Shown: in pieces, positions 13,666 through 21,246 of the stretch
Layout: the number at the start of each line of letters is the position of its first letter
Position numbering within the stretch: position 1 is the stretch's first letter
Assembly: GCA_003164095.1 (NCBI GenBank)
Contig: PLRX01000106.1
Coordinates: 1-33,244, forward strand
DNA from: Acidimicrobiaceae bacterium
Lineage (GTDB): Bacteria > Actinomycetota > Acidimicrobiia > Acidimicrobiales > RAAP-2
DNA length: 33,244 bases
Reading direction: 5' to 3'
Notes under the pieces: generated by a model
What the model was told of the DNA's origin: nothing
What the model saw: only the letters and a program-made list of their open reading frames with translations
Databases searched by the model: none
Program-made: the position numbers and the translations under genes

Positions 13666-14415
13666 TCAGCGGCGCACCGCCGGGTGGGGGAGCAGCGTCA
13701 CCGTGACCCCGGGCCCGGTGCGTCCGTCGAGGTAGGCGGCCAGTCGCTTGTAGACCTTCCTGCCCGCCATGGTCTCGAGTTCGGTGCGCATGGTGCGGTA
13801 CACGGGATCGGCCCCGATGAAGGCCTCGGGGTCCTCCGTGCACCACCAGTGGAATTCCGCACCACCCTCGCCCCAGTGCCGGCGGTCCCACTGGCGCACC
13901 ACCGATGTCACCCGCCCGTCGGGGGCGGTCTCGTCCTCGCGGCGGAGTGGCAGCTGCCAGCAGACCTCGGGCTTCAGCTCGACATGGCTGACGCCCCGGC
14001 GTGCGGCCTCGACGTGCAGGGCGCACCCGGGTCCGGTGGCGAAGCCCGGCCGGTTGAGGAAGATGCAGGCATCGTCCACCAGCCGTGTCCCGAGGTCGCC
14101 GTCGGCCAGCTTCTTGACGACACCCTTCTGCCCCTTGGCGTGGAACTGCCAGACGTCGGGGCCGAGGGTCTTCGCCACCGCTGCGACCTTGTCGGCGTCT
14201 TCCTGCCCGGTGAAGTGCGCCCCGTAGGAGCAGCACCCCTGGGCGAGCTCGGGGGTGGGTCCGGTCAGGACGCCCTGGCACCCGTTGCCGAAGATGCACT
14301 CCCACCCGCTGGCCAGGAAGGTGACGTCGAACAGCCAGGTCCGCTCCTCGTCCGGGTCGTCGAAGCTGACCCACTCGTGGGCGTCGTCGGGCACGTGCTT
14401 GTGAGCGGGGGACAC
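13666..14415 (-). CDS. Cysteine-rich conserved protein, possibly YkgJ/DUF3109-like
   Basis: A 249-residue soluble protein with conserved-looking Cys clusters: WECIFGNGCQG (Cys40, Cys46), QGCCSYGAHF (Cys61, Cys62), DACIFLNRP (Cys117), GPGCALH (Cys131), KPEVCWQLPLRR (Cys152) and HWWCTED (Cys192). The spacing (C-x-F-x-NRP, GCALH, KPxxCWxxPL) resembles zinc/iron-cluster proteins of the YkgJ/DUF3109 kind, so metal or Fe-S binding is likely; this family call is from memory. Start GTG 14415 is preferred, GTG 14394 is an alternative. It diverges from the nfuA-like gene with only 18 bases between the starts, so both may fire from overlapping promoters. No signal peptide or membrane segment. Confidence 0.8.
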   Translation of the reverse strand: MSPAHKHVPDDAHEWVSFDDPDEERTWLFDVTFLASGWECIFGNGCQGVLTGPTPELAQGCCSYGAHFTGQEDADKVAAVAKTLGPDVWQFHAKGQKGVVKKLADGDLGTRLVDDACIFLNRPGFATGPGCALHVEAARRGVSHVELKPEVCWQLPLRREDETAPDGRVTSVVRQWDRRHWGEGGAEFHWWCTEDPEAFIGADPVYRTMRTELETMAGRKVYKRLAAYLDGRTGPGVTVTLLPHPAVRR

Positions 14416-14426
14416 GCCCTTATGAT
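14399..14426 (+). promoter_or_regulatory. Promoter of the nfuA-like gene
   Basis: TTGTGA (14399-14404) and TATGAT (14421-14426) are separated by 16 bases, a good match to a housekeeping promoter. Seven bases lie between the -10 and ATG 14434, so the transcript is probably leaderless. The whole promoter lies over the divergent gene's start region, so the two genes may compete for RNA polymerase. Confidence 0.65.
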
Positions 14427-14433
14427 GACAGGC

Positions 14434-15084
14434 ATGAGTGAAGACCGTGAGGACATCGCACCGGTGCTGACGATCACCCGTGACGCGCGCGCGACCGTGC
14501 TGGAGGTACTGGCCAACGAAGCGGAGTCGGACACCCTCGCGCTGTGGCTCGAGGTCAACGGCGAGGCGAATGGCGCCTACACCTACGACATGTACTTCCA
14601 GGCCCTGTCCGACGCCGCGGCCGGCGACGTCGTGCAGCGCGACGACGACCTGCCGGTCGTGGTGCCCTCGGCCGCGGTGGAGCGCCTGCAGGGCGCCACG
14701 CTCGATTTCGTCACCGATGCCTCGGGCGAGGGTGGTCTGGTCATCGTCAACCCCAACACCCCGAGCGCGCCGACGCTGTCCGGACTGGAGTCGATCCCCG
14801 AGGTCGACCTGTCGGACCCGTTCGCCCAGCGTGTCGTCAGCGTCCTCGAGCAGCAGGTGAACCCCAGCATCGCGTCGCACGGCGGTCGTGCCGACCTGGT
14901 GGCCGTCGAGGACTCGTCGGTCTACCTGCGCCTCAGCGGCGGCTGCCAGGGCTGCGGCATGGCCAAGGCCACGCTGTCGCAGGGCATCGAGGTCATCCTG
15001 CGGGAGGCCATCCCGGAAATCGCCAACGTGGTCGACGTCACCGACCACGCCGACGGCACCAACCCCTTCTACCAGCCGGCCTGA
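14434..15084 (+). CDS. nfuA: NfuA-type Fe-S cluster carrier
   Basis: NfuA carries a 4Fe-4S cluster bound between two subunits and hands it to target enzymes. The 216-residue product has an N-terminal degenerate A-type (HesB-like) domain lacking its cysteines (about 10-115, LTITRDARATVLEVL, LWLEVNGEANGAYTYDM) and a C-terminal NifU domain (about 127-205) with the cluster-binding CxxC at Cys171 and Cys174 (GGCQGCGMAKATL). Length and domain order fit NfuA. ATG 14434 is set by the promoter spacing. The divergent Cys-rich protein and this carrier may be functionally linked, which is inference. The frame extends far upstream without coding character and should not be used. Confidence 0.9.
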   Translation: MSEDREDIAPVLTITRDARATVLEVLANEAESDTLALWLEVNGEANGAYTYDMYFQALSDAAAGDVVQRDDDLPVVVPSAAVERLQGATLDFVTDASGEGGLVIVNPNTPSAPTLSGLESIPEVDLSDPFAQRVVSVLEQQVNPSIASHGGRADLVAVEDSSVYLRLSGGCQGCGMAKATLSQGIEVILREAIPEIANVVDVTDHADGTNPFYQPA

Positions 15085-15117
15085 GCACGCCGCCCGGTCC
15101 ACCGACCGGGCCCATCG

Positions 15118-15842
15118 TCAGTCCACCGGAGCGAGATGGGCGTCGAGCCACTCCAGGGTGTGCTGCCACGCGTCCGTCGCCGATGCCTCGTGGTAGGCGT
15201 CGCGTGCGTCGCAGTGGAAGCCGTGGTCCGCTTCCGGGTACCGCACGATCGACGTGTCGACGTCGGCCCCCGAATTGAGCGCGTCCCGCACCCGCTCGAC
15301 GTCCTCCACCGGGATGGACGGATCGGCGTCGCCGAACAGGCCGAGCCACGGTGTCCGCAGATCGGGCACCAGGTCGAGCAGCGCCGGCATACCCTCCGTC
15401 CGGCCTGTCACGATGCCGCCCCCGTAGAAGCCGACCCCGGCGCCCAGCGCCTCGTGGCCGGCGACCAGGAATGTCGTGCGGCCACCCATGCAGAACCCCA
15501 CGATCCCGATCTGGCGGTCGGCCCAGCCGGCCCGTCGCAGATGGTCGAGCGCGGCCCGCACGTCGGCGAGCTGCCCTCGTCGGACAGGGCCAGGATGTGG
15601 GGGATGACGACCGTGAAGTCGTCGTAGCCGTAGTTCGGCGACCCGGTCCGGTGGAAGAGGTGCGGCGCCACGGCGTGGTAGCCGGCTGAGGCGAACCGCC
15701 GGGTCACGTCCTCGATGTGGCCGTTGACCCCGAACGCCTCCTGGACGACCACGACCGCACCCCGCGGCGGCCCGTCGGGCTCGGCCTCGTAGAGCGGCAT
15801 GCTCCCGTCGGCGGTGTCCAGCGTCACGGTGCGGGTCTCCAT
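15118..15842 (-). pseudogene. Dienelactone hydrolase family gene with one frameshift
   Basis: Dienelactone hydrolases open lactones or esters with a Cys-His-Asp triad. From ATG 15842 the frame reads VVVVQEAFGVNGHIEDVTRRFA, YHAVAPHLFHR and HILALSDEG, then leaves the family sense near residue 89. In a second frame the family resumes with QLADVRAALDHLRRAGW, the nucleophile motif GFCMGG, GDADPSIP (Asp) and DHGFHCDA (His), to TGA 15118. One missing base in the CCC run near 15574-15576 (plus strand) restores a 242-residue protein. All triad residues survive, so either the break is very recent or it is a sequencing error. Its start diverges from the A24 peptidase gene. Confidence 0.85.
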
Positions 15843-15881
15843 AGGTCCGCAACGATGCCCGGTCCGCGGGTGTGCGTCCAG

Positions 15882-15887
15882 TACCGT
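15882..15887 (+). promoter_or_regulatory. Putative -10 of the A24 peptidase gene
   Basis: TACCGT ends seven bases before GTG 15895, giving an apparently leaderless start. The spacing matches the other leaderless genes in the window. The sequence lies in the 52-base gap between two divergent starts. Confidence 0.4.
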
Positions 15888-15894
15888 GCGTGGC

Positions 15895-16722
15895 GTGCAC
15901 GCCCTGTACGTCGGCCTCGTCGGCCTCGTCGGCATCGTCGGCGCAGCAGTGGGCGCGTCGCTCGACCCGCTGGGCCAGCAGCTGGCCGACCGGAGCCGCG
16001 CCGCAGACGAGCGGCGACGGGCGGCACGGGAGGCCCGAGCGGCCGAAGAGGGCGGGGCGGCCGACAGCACCGACCGCACGCCGACCGACGACGCGGCGGC
16101 TGACGCGTCGGCGGATGAGGCACCCGAGGTGCGCCACCTGCTCCCGTCCGGCCACTCGACGGTGAGGACGTCCGCCGCCGCCGTCGTGACCGGCGTGCTG
16201 TGGGCCGCCGCCACCCACGCTGTCCAACCCTTCCTGGCCCTGACCCCGTTCCTGGCGTTCCTGGCCCTGGCCGTCGCCGTGTCGTTCACCGACCTGTCCC
16301 ACCGGCTGGTGCCCCGCCAGCTCCTCTACGGGGGGCTCGGCGTGATCGTGCCGCTGCTCGTGATCGTCTCGGCGGTCGAGCACACCTGGTCGCACCTGTT
16401 CTGGGCAGCGATCTGCGGGGCGGCGGCCTTCGCCGTGTTCTTCGTGATCTGGTTCCTGGTCCCCCGGGGCATGGGCTTCGGTGACGTGCGACTGTCCGGG
16501 GTCATCGGGCTCACGGTGGGCTACCTCGGCGTCGTGCACGCCTATGTGGCCTTCCTCGTCGGCTTCGTGGTCGGCGTCGTGTTCGGCCTGGTGCTGATGG
16601 TGGGCTCGTCGGCCGGACGGAAGACCAGGATCCCGTTCGCCCCTGCGCTGTGCATCGGGGCCGTGGTGGCCATCGTGTGGGGCGACCCACTGGTCCACCA
16701 CGTCTTCCATGCCGGGTCCTGA
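15895..16722 (+). CDS. A24 family prepilin-type peptidase
   Basis: A24 peptidases are membrane aspartic proteases that cut prepilin leader peptides for type IV pili or Tad/Flp systems. The 275-residue product has one N-terminal hydrophobic segment (1-22), a long charged, Ala/Arg/Asp-rich stretch (about 27-85) and then several membrane helices. The two catalytic aspartates are visible: Asp133 in FTDLSHRLVP and Asp197 in GMGFGDVRLSG (the GxGD motif). The N-methyltransferase domain of bifunctional PilD is absent. No pilin or assembly gene is nearby. The start is GTG 15895; the frame is open to 15799 but that part overlaps the divergent hydrolase. The hydrophilic insert is unusual and its role unknown. 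Confidence 0.85.
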   Translation: MHALYVGLVGLVGIVGAAVGASLDPLGQQLADRSRAADERRRAAREARAAEEGGAADSTDRTPTDDAAADASADEAPEVRHLLPSGHSTVRTSAAAVVTGVLWAAATHAVQPFLALTPFLAFLALAVAVSFTDLSHRLVPRQLLYGGLGVIVPLLVIVSAVEHTWSHLFWAAICGAAAFAVFFVIWFLVPRGMGFGDVRLSGVIGLTVGYLGVVHAYVAFLVGFVVGVVFGLVLMVGSSAGRKTRIPFAPALCIGAVVAIVWGDPLVHHVFHAGS

Positions 16723-16731
16723 CGGGTCGTA

Positions 16732-16746
16732 CCGCCCCTCGGGCGG
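16732..16746 (+). terminator. Hairpin after the A24 peptidase gene
   Basis: CCGCCC, loop CTC, GGGCGG forms a compact 6-bp stem nine bases after the peptidase stop, upstream of the aroC promoter. There is no U-run. Further GGGGCC/GGCCCC-type pairing is possible downstream. Confidence 0.4.
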
Positions 16747-16790
16747 GGCCGCCCGTGGGTGGGGCCACCGGAACCGTCCCGCACCCCGAG

Positions 16791-16796
16791 TAGATT
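16791..16796 (+). promoter_or_regulatory. Putative -10 of the shikimate operon
   Basis: TAGATT ends seven bases before ATG 16804, so aroC is probably translated from a leaderless message. No Shine-Dalgarno sequence and no good -35 is seen. Confidence 0.5.
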
Positions 16797-16803
16797 TGAC
16801 CGG

Positions 16804-18030
16804 ATGCTGCGCTACCTGACCGCCGGAGAAAGCCACGGACGCGCCCTCGTGGTGATTCTCGAGGGGGTGCCGGCCGGACTGCTGGTCACCGCCGGGGACG
16901 TCCAGCGCGGTCTGGCCCGCCGCCGGCTGGGCTTCGGACGCGGCCCGCGCATGCGCTTCGAGGCCGACGAGGTGAGCCTGGTCGGCGGCATCCGGCACGG
17001 CCGCACGCTCGGCTCGCCGATCGCCATCGAGATCGCCAACACCGAGTGGCCGAAGTGGGAGGAGGAGATGTCGCCCGCGCCGGGCCTCCCCTCGAAGGTC
17101 CTCACCCAGCCCCGCCCGGGCCACGCCGACCTGGCCGGGATGCTCAAGTACGGCCTCGACGACGCCCGCGACGTCCTGGAGCGGGCGTCGGCCCGTGAGA
17201 CGGCTGCCCGGGTGGCTGCGGGCACCGTGGCCAAGCTGCTGCTCCAGCAGATCGGTGTCGACGTCCTCAGTCACATCGTCCAGATGGGCAAGGCCAAGGC
17301 CCACACCGATGCCCTGCCCCGACGCGAGGACCTGCCGGCCATCGACGGGTCCCAGGTGCGCTGCTTCGACCCCCGTGCCGAGAAGCGGATGGTGGCGGCC
17401 ATCAAGGCGGCGGCCAAGGCCGGCGACTCCCTCGGCGGTGTGGCCGAGGTGATCGCCTACGGCGTGCCCGTCGGTCTGGGCAGCCACGTCCACTGGGACC
17501 GGCGTCTCGACGCGCTCCTCGCACAGGCGCTGATGAGCATCCAGGCCATCAAGGCCGTGGAGATCGGTGAGGGCGCCGAAGTGGCGGCCATGCTCGGCTC
17601 CGAGGCCCACGACGCCATCCGCATGGCCGACCCGGACCCCGATACCCCCGAGGGGGCGGCCGCCACCAAGAGCGGGGGCTACATGCGCGACACACACCGG
17701 GCCGGCGGCATCGAGGGCGGCATGAGCACGGGGGCGCCGATCGTTGCCCGCGTGTCGATGAAGCCGCTCGCCACCCTCAACCGGCCGACCCTGGCCACCA
17801 TCGACGTGGTCACCAAGGAGTCGACGGTCTCGTTCAAGGAGCGCACCGACGTGACCGCCGTGCCGGCCATGGGTGTCGTCGCCGAGACGATGACGGCGCT
17901 GGTACTTGCGGGCGAGGCGCTGCGCAAGTTCGGCGGCGACTCCGTCGACGAATTCGTCCGCAACCACGCCGGCTACCTGTCCACGCTGGGGGCGACCCCG
18001 TCGGGCGCCGTGCCGGCCGCTGATGGCTGA
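16804..18030 (+). CDS. aroC: Chorismate synthase
   Basis: AroC makes chorismate from EPSP with reduced FMN, the last step of the shikimate pathway. The 408-residue product shows the family signatures: [18 protein letters not shown] (about 8-25), the GFGRGPRM region, [15 protein letters not shown] (about 126-140, with the conserved R-E-T-A), [17 protein letters not shown] (about 301-317) and [17 protein letters not shown]. No flavin reductase domain is attached, as expected for bacteria. ATG 16804 follows a -10 at the leaderless distance. It is first in the operon and overlaps aroK by eight bases, so translation is coupled. Confidence 0.97.
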   Translation: MLRYLTAGESHGRALVVILEGVPAGLLVTAGDVQRGLARRRLGFGRGPRMRFEADEVSLVGGIRHGRTLGSPIAIEIANTEWPKWEEEMSPAPGLPSKVLTQPRPGHADLAGMLKYGLDDARDVLERASARETAARVAAGTVAKLLLQQIGVDVLSHIVQMGKAKAHTDALPRREDLPAIDGSQVRCFDPRAEKRMVAAIKAAAKAGDSLGGVAEVIAYGVPVGLGSHVHWDRRLDALLAQALMSIQAIKAVEIGEGAEVAAMLGSEAHDAIRMADPDPDTPEGAAATKSGGYMRDTHRAGGIEGGMSTGAPIVARVSMKPLATLNRPTLATIDVVTKESTVSFKERTDVTAVPAMGVVAETMTALVLAGEALRKFGGDSVDEFVRNHAGYLSTLGATPSGAVPAADG

Positions 18031-18544
18031 CCGTCTCGTCCTGGTGGGGATGATGGGCAGCGGCAAGACGACCGTCGGCCGCCAATTGGCCGTGCGTCTC
18101 GGCTGGACCTTCTGCGACTCGGACGCCATGGTGGAGTCCTCCACCGGGTCGACCGTCGCGGAGCTGTTCGCCATGCGGGGCGAGGACGCGTTCCGGGCCG
18201 AGGAGTCCCGGGTGCTGGCCGAGGCCCTCGCCACCGACGGACCGGTGGTGGTGTCCGCGGCGGGCGGCGTCGTGCTCTCACCCGACAACCGGGCGCTGCT
18301 CGCCGGCCACCCTGTGGTCTGGCTGCGGGCCGACCCGGCCACCCTCGCCGCACGGGTGGGCGCGGGCGAGGGGCGACCGCTGATCGACGCCGACCCCGCC
18401 GGCACCCTGGTCGGGCTCGATGCCGTCCGGCGCCCGCTGTACGAGGAGGTGGCCGACGTGGTCGTCGATGTCGACGCACTCGACCCGGCGATGGTGGTCG
18501 ACCGGGTGCTGGCCGCCACCGCACTCGTCAGGAGCATGCCGTGA
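18023..18544 (+). CDS. aroK: Shikimate kinase
   Basis: AroK phosphorylates shikimate at O3 with ATP. The 173-residue product has Walker A GSGKTT within [12 protein letters not shown] (about 8-19), the shikimate-binding DSDAMVE (about 34-40), FRAEESRVL (about 58-66), the glycine-rich AAGGVVLS (about 78-85) and the lid [10 protein letters not shown] (about 135-144). The glycine motif reads A-G-G where most relatives have G-G-G; whether this affects shikimate binding is not known. ATG 18023 lies inside aroC; the stop overlaps the aroB GTG by four bases. Length is normal. Confidence 0.95.
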   Translation: MADRLVLVGMMGSGKTTVGRQLAVRLGWTFCDSDAMVESSTGSTVAELFAMRGEDAFRAEESRVLAEALATDGPVVVSAAGGVVLSPDNRALLAGHPVVWLRADPATLAARVGAGEGRPLIDADPAGTLVGLDAVRRPLYEEVADVVVDVDALDPAMVVDRVLAATALVRSMP

Positions 18545-19605
18545 CCACCGTCGTGCCGGTCGCTCTGGCCGACCGTTCCTATGATGTGGTGGTGGGCGAC
18601 GGCGCCCGCCACGAGCTGGCCCGGGTCGTGGGGGAGTCCGTCCCCTCGGCCCGACGGGCCGTCGTCGTCACCCAGGAGGGGATCGGGGTCGAGGTCGACC
18701 CCGGCCTCCCGTTCGAGGTCGTGACCGTGCCCGACGGCGAGTCGGCCAAGTCGCTGCCCCAACTCGAAGGATTGTGCCGGCGGTTCGCCCGGTCGGGACT
18801 CAGCCGGGCCGACGTGGTGGTGGCCGTGGGCGGGGGCGTAGTGACCGACCTGGCCGGGTTCGCCGCCGCATCGTTCCACCGGGGCACGGCGTACGTGAAC
18901 GTCGCCACCTCGCTGCTGGCCCAGGTGGACGCAGCCATCGGCGGCAAGACCGGCGTCAACATCCCCGAGGGCAAGAACCTGGTCGGCTCCTTCTGGCAGC
19001 CCGCCGCGGTCCTGTGCGACACCGCCACGCTGGCCACCCTGCCGCCGCGCGAGTGGGCGTCGGGACGGGGCGAGGTCGCCAAGTACGCGCTGCTGGGCAT
19101 CGACACCGATCTCGGCGGTGCCCCGACGGCCGACCTCCCGATCGGGGAGCAGGTGGCCCGTTGCGCGGCCATCAAGGCGGCCGTGGTGGCCGCCGACGAG
19201 CGCGAGGGGGACCGGCGGATGCTCCTCAATTACGGCCACACCCTGGCCCACGCCCTCGAGGCCGCCTCGTTCGACGACGACGACGCCGATCTGCGCCACG
19301 GCGAGGCCGTGGCCGTGGGACTGGTGTTTGCCGCTCTGTTGGCCCGGCGACTCGGTCGGATCGACGACGCCCGGGTGGCCCACCACCGACGGGTGGTCGG
19401 CGCCTTCGACCTCGCCACCGACCTGCCGGTCGGACACGAGCCCGGGGACCTGCTCGCCTTCATGGGACGCGACAAGAAGGCCCATGGCGACCTCACCTTC
19501 GTCCTCGACGGCCCGTCGGGTGTCGAGGTGGTCCGTGGCATCGACCCGGCCGACGTGGTCGCTACCCTGGCGGACATGGAGTCGAACCGGGGGAGTGCGT
19601 CATGA
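18541..19605 (+). CDS. aroB: 3-Dehydroquinate synthase
   Basis: AroB closes DAHP to 3-dehydroquinate with NAD and a divalent metal, the second shikimate step. The 354-residue product shows VAVGGGVVTDLAGFAAASFHRG (about 95-116, NAD site), TSLLAQVDAAIGGKTGVN (about 123-140), and the metal ligands in SGRGEVAKYALL (Glu), LNYGHTLAHALE (His) and RHGEAVAVG (His). It ends with GRDKKAHGDLTFVL, typical of the family. GTG 18541 overlaps the aroK stop by four bases. There are 19 bases before aroQ. All catalytic residues I can check are present. Confidence 0.97.
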   Translation: MTTVVPVALADRSYDVVVGDGARHELARVVGESVPSARRAVVVTQEGIGVEVDPGLPFEVVTVPDGESAKSLPQLEGLCRRFARSGLSRADVVVAVGGGVVTDLAGFAAASFHRGTAYVNVATSLLAQVDAAIGGKTGVNIPEGKNLVGSFWQPAAVLCDTATLATLPPREWASGRGEVAKYALLGIDTDLGGAPTADLPIGEQVARCAAIKAAVVAADEREGDRRMLLNYGHTLAHALEAASFDDDDADLRHGEAVAVGLVFAALLARRLGRIDDARVAHHRRVVGAFDLATDLPVGHEPGDLLAFMGRDKKAHGDLTFVLDGPSGVEVVRGIDPADVVATLADMESNRGSAS

Positions 19606-19624
19606 TGCAGACACGGGATCCGTC

Positions 19625-20077
19625 GTGAGCACGGGCGGGCTGGTGCTGCTGCTCAGCGGGCCGAACCTCAACCTCCTGGGGGAGCGGGAGCCCGAGGTGT
19701 ACGGCACGGCGACCCTCGACGACCACGTGGCCGCGGCCACGTCGGCGGCCGTCGCCCTCGGACTCACCCTGGAGCACGTCCAGTCGAACCACGAGGGCGA
19801 CCTGGTGGAGGCGGTCCACGGCGCCCGCGGGCGGGCCGTGGCCATCATCGTCAATGCCGGCGCACTGACCCACACGTCGTGGTCGCTGCACGACGCGCTG
19901 GCCGCCTTCGACGGGGTCGTGGTGGAGCTGCACCTCTCCAATCCGGCGGCGCGCGAGCCGTTCCGCCACACGTCCACGATCGCGTCGGTGGCCGACGGCT
20001 GCATCGCCGGCTTCGGCGGCCTGGGCTACCCGCTGGCGGTCGAGGCCGTGTCCCGCATCCTCGCCGACCGCCGGTGA
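19625..20077 (+). CDS. aroQ: Type II 3-dehydroquinate dehydratase
   Basis: AroQ dehydrates 3-dehydroquinate to 3-dehydroshikimate, the third step. The 150-residue product has the type II landmarks: LSGPNLNLLGEREPEVYG (about 9-26, with the catalytic Tyr), QSNHEGDLVEAVHGAR (about 54-69), NAGALTHTSWSLHDAL (about 79-94) and VVELHLSNPAAREPFRHTS (about 100-118, catalytic His). GTG 19625 was chosen because homologous sequence begins about eight residues later; a tiny frame ATG 19602 to TGA 19628 lies just upstream and is not considered a gene. The stop overlaps the next GTG by four bases. Confidence 0.95.
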   Translation: MSTGGLVLLLSGPNLNLLGEREPEVYGTATLDDHVAAATSAAVALGLTLEHVQSNHEGDLVEAVHGARGRAVAIIVNAGALTHTSWSLHDALAAFDGVVVELHLSNPAAREPFRHTSTIASVADGCIAGFGGLGYPLAVEAVSRILADRR

Positions 20078-21246
20078 CCGGCACCGTCGGCGCACCGGTG
20101 GTCGACCTCACCGCGCCGCTCGCACCGCTGTCGGTGGCCGGGCGCCTGGCCCGGCTGCGCGCCGCACTGGCCGCCGTCGGGACCGAGGGCCCGCGACCGG
20201 AGGCCCTCGTGGTCACCACACCGGCCAACATCCGCTGGCTGACCGGCTTCACCGGGTCGGCCGGCGTCCTGGTGGTGACGGAGGACCATGCCCTGCTGGC
20301 CACGGACGGGCGCTACCGCACCCAGGCGTCCGAGCAGCTCGGCGCCGCCGGGGTCGAGGCCGACGTCGACCTCTGCATCGGCGGCGTGGCCGCCCAGCGG
20401 GAGGCGCTTGCTGCCACAGCGTCGTCCGCCGGCGCTGTGGGCCTGGAGGCCGGCGACGTCACCTGGTCCGCCGTGCACACGTGGGAGGAGGTGCTCGCCC
20501 CCCGGCCGCTCGTGGCCACCCACGGCGTGGTGGAGGACCTCCGGGTGGTGAAGGACGCCGGCGAGGTGGCCCGCATGGAGCGGGCGGCGGCCATCGCCGA
20601 CGCCGCCCTCGGCACCGTGCTGCCACTCCTCCACGGTGCGGCCGGGGGCGCAGCGTTGACCGAGTCGGCGTTCGCCGCCGCGCTCGAGCACGCCATGCGC
20701 ACCCACGGTGCAGAGGACCGCGCCTTCGAGACCATCGTCGCCTCCGGCGAGAACTCGGCCAAGCCACATGCCCGCCCCGGGCAGCGTGTGATCCGGGCCG
20801 GCGACCCCGTCGTGGTCGACTTCGGCGCCACGTTCGACGGCTACCGCTCCGACATGACCCGCACCTTCTGCATCGGGGGCGCACCGACCGGCGAGCTGGC
20901 CACGGTGTTCGCCGTCGTCGCCGAGTCGCAGGTGGCGGGCGTGGAGGCCGTGGCGCCGGGCGTGGCGACCGGTGACGTCGACAAGGTCTGCCGCGACCGC
21001 ATCGCGGCGGCCGGCTGGGGCGAGCGGTTCGAGCACGGGACCGGCCACGGTGTCGGGCTCGACATCCATGAGGGGCCTGCGGTGGGTGCGGGATCGACTG
21101 CTATCCTGCAGCCCGGCACCGTGGTCACGGTGGAACCCGGCGTGTACCTCCCGGCGGTCGGCGGGGTCCGCATCGAGGACACGCTGGTCGTGACCGACAC
21201 CGGCAGCCGACCGCTCACCCGTTTCCCGAAGGATGTACCCGTCTGA
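20074..21246 (+). CDS. pepP: M24 family Xaa-Pro aminopeptidase
   Basis: This enzyme removes N-terminal residues before proline with two metal ions. The 390-residue product has the N-terminal creatinase-like domain (about 20-150, NIRWLTGFTGSAGVLVVTEDHALLATDGRY split across 50-80) and the catalytic pita-bread fold: SGENSAKPHARPG, VVDFGATFDGYRSDMTRTF (two metal Asp), GTGHGVGLDIHEGP (metal His), VTVEPGVY (metal Glu) and GVRIEDT (metal Glu). All ligands are present. GTG 20074 overlaps aroQ by four bases and the stop overlaps the efp start by one. The aroQ-pepP-efp order is common in actinobacteria and Gram-positives. pepP is used in the broad sense; pepQ is often used for the same position. Confidence 0.9.
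   Translation: MTGTVGAPVVDLTAPLAPLSVAGRLARLRAALAAVGTEGPRPEALVVTTPANIRWLTGFTGSAGVLVVTEDHALLATDGRYRTQASEQLGAAGVEADVDLCIGGVAAQREALAATASSAGAVGLEAGDVTWSAVHTWEEVLAPRPLVATHGVVEDLRVVKDAGEVARMERAAAIADAALGTVLPLLHGAAGGAALTESAFAAALEHAMRTHGAEDRAFETIVASGENSAKPHARPGQRVIRAGDPVVVDFGATFDGYRSDMTRTFCIGGAPTGELATVFAVVAESQVAGVEAVAPGVATGDVDKVCRDRIAAAGWGERFEHGTGHGVGLDIHEGPAVGAGSTAILQPGTVVTVEPGVYLPAVGGVRIEDTLVVTDTGSRPLTRFPKDVPV

Noticed and set aside
12955-14433. Upstream extension of the nfuA frame
   Set aside because: It runs antisense through the Cys-rich gene and other genes and lacks coding character; the true start at 14434 has a good promoter at the right distance.
15118-19485. Very long open frame (1455 codons) on the minus strand
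   Set aside because: It is the antisense of aroC, aroK and aroB for most of its length and reads as Gly/His/Arg/Asp-rich nonsense. Only its last part, the C-terminal half of the frameshifted dienelactone hydrolase, is real.
19602-19628. Tiny ORF (MMQTRDPS) between aroB and aroQ
   Set aside because: Eight codons with no ribosome site; it overlaps both flanking genes. Could aid coupling but there is no evidence.
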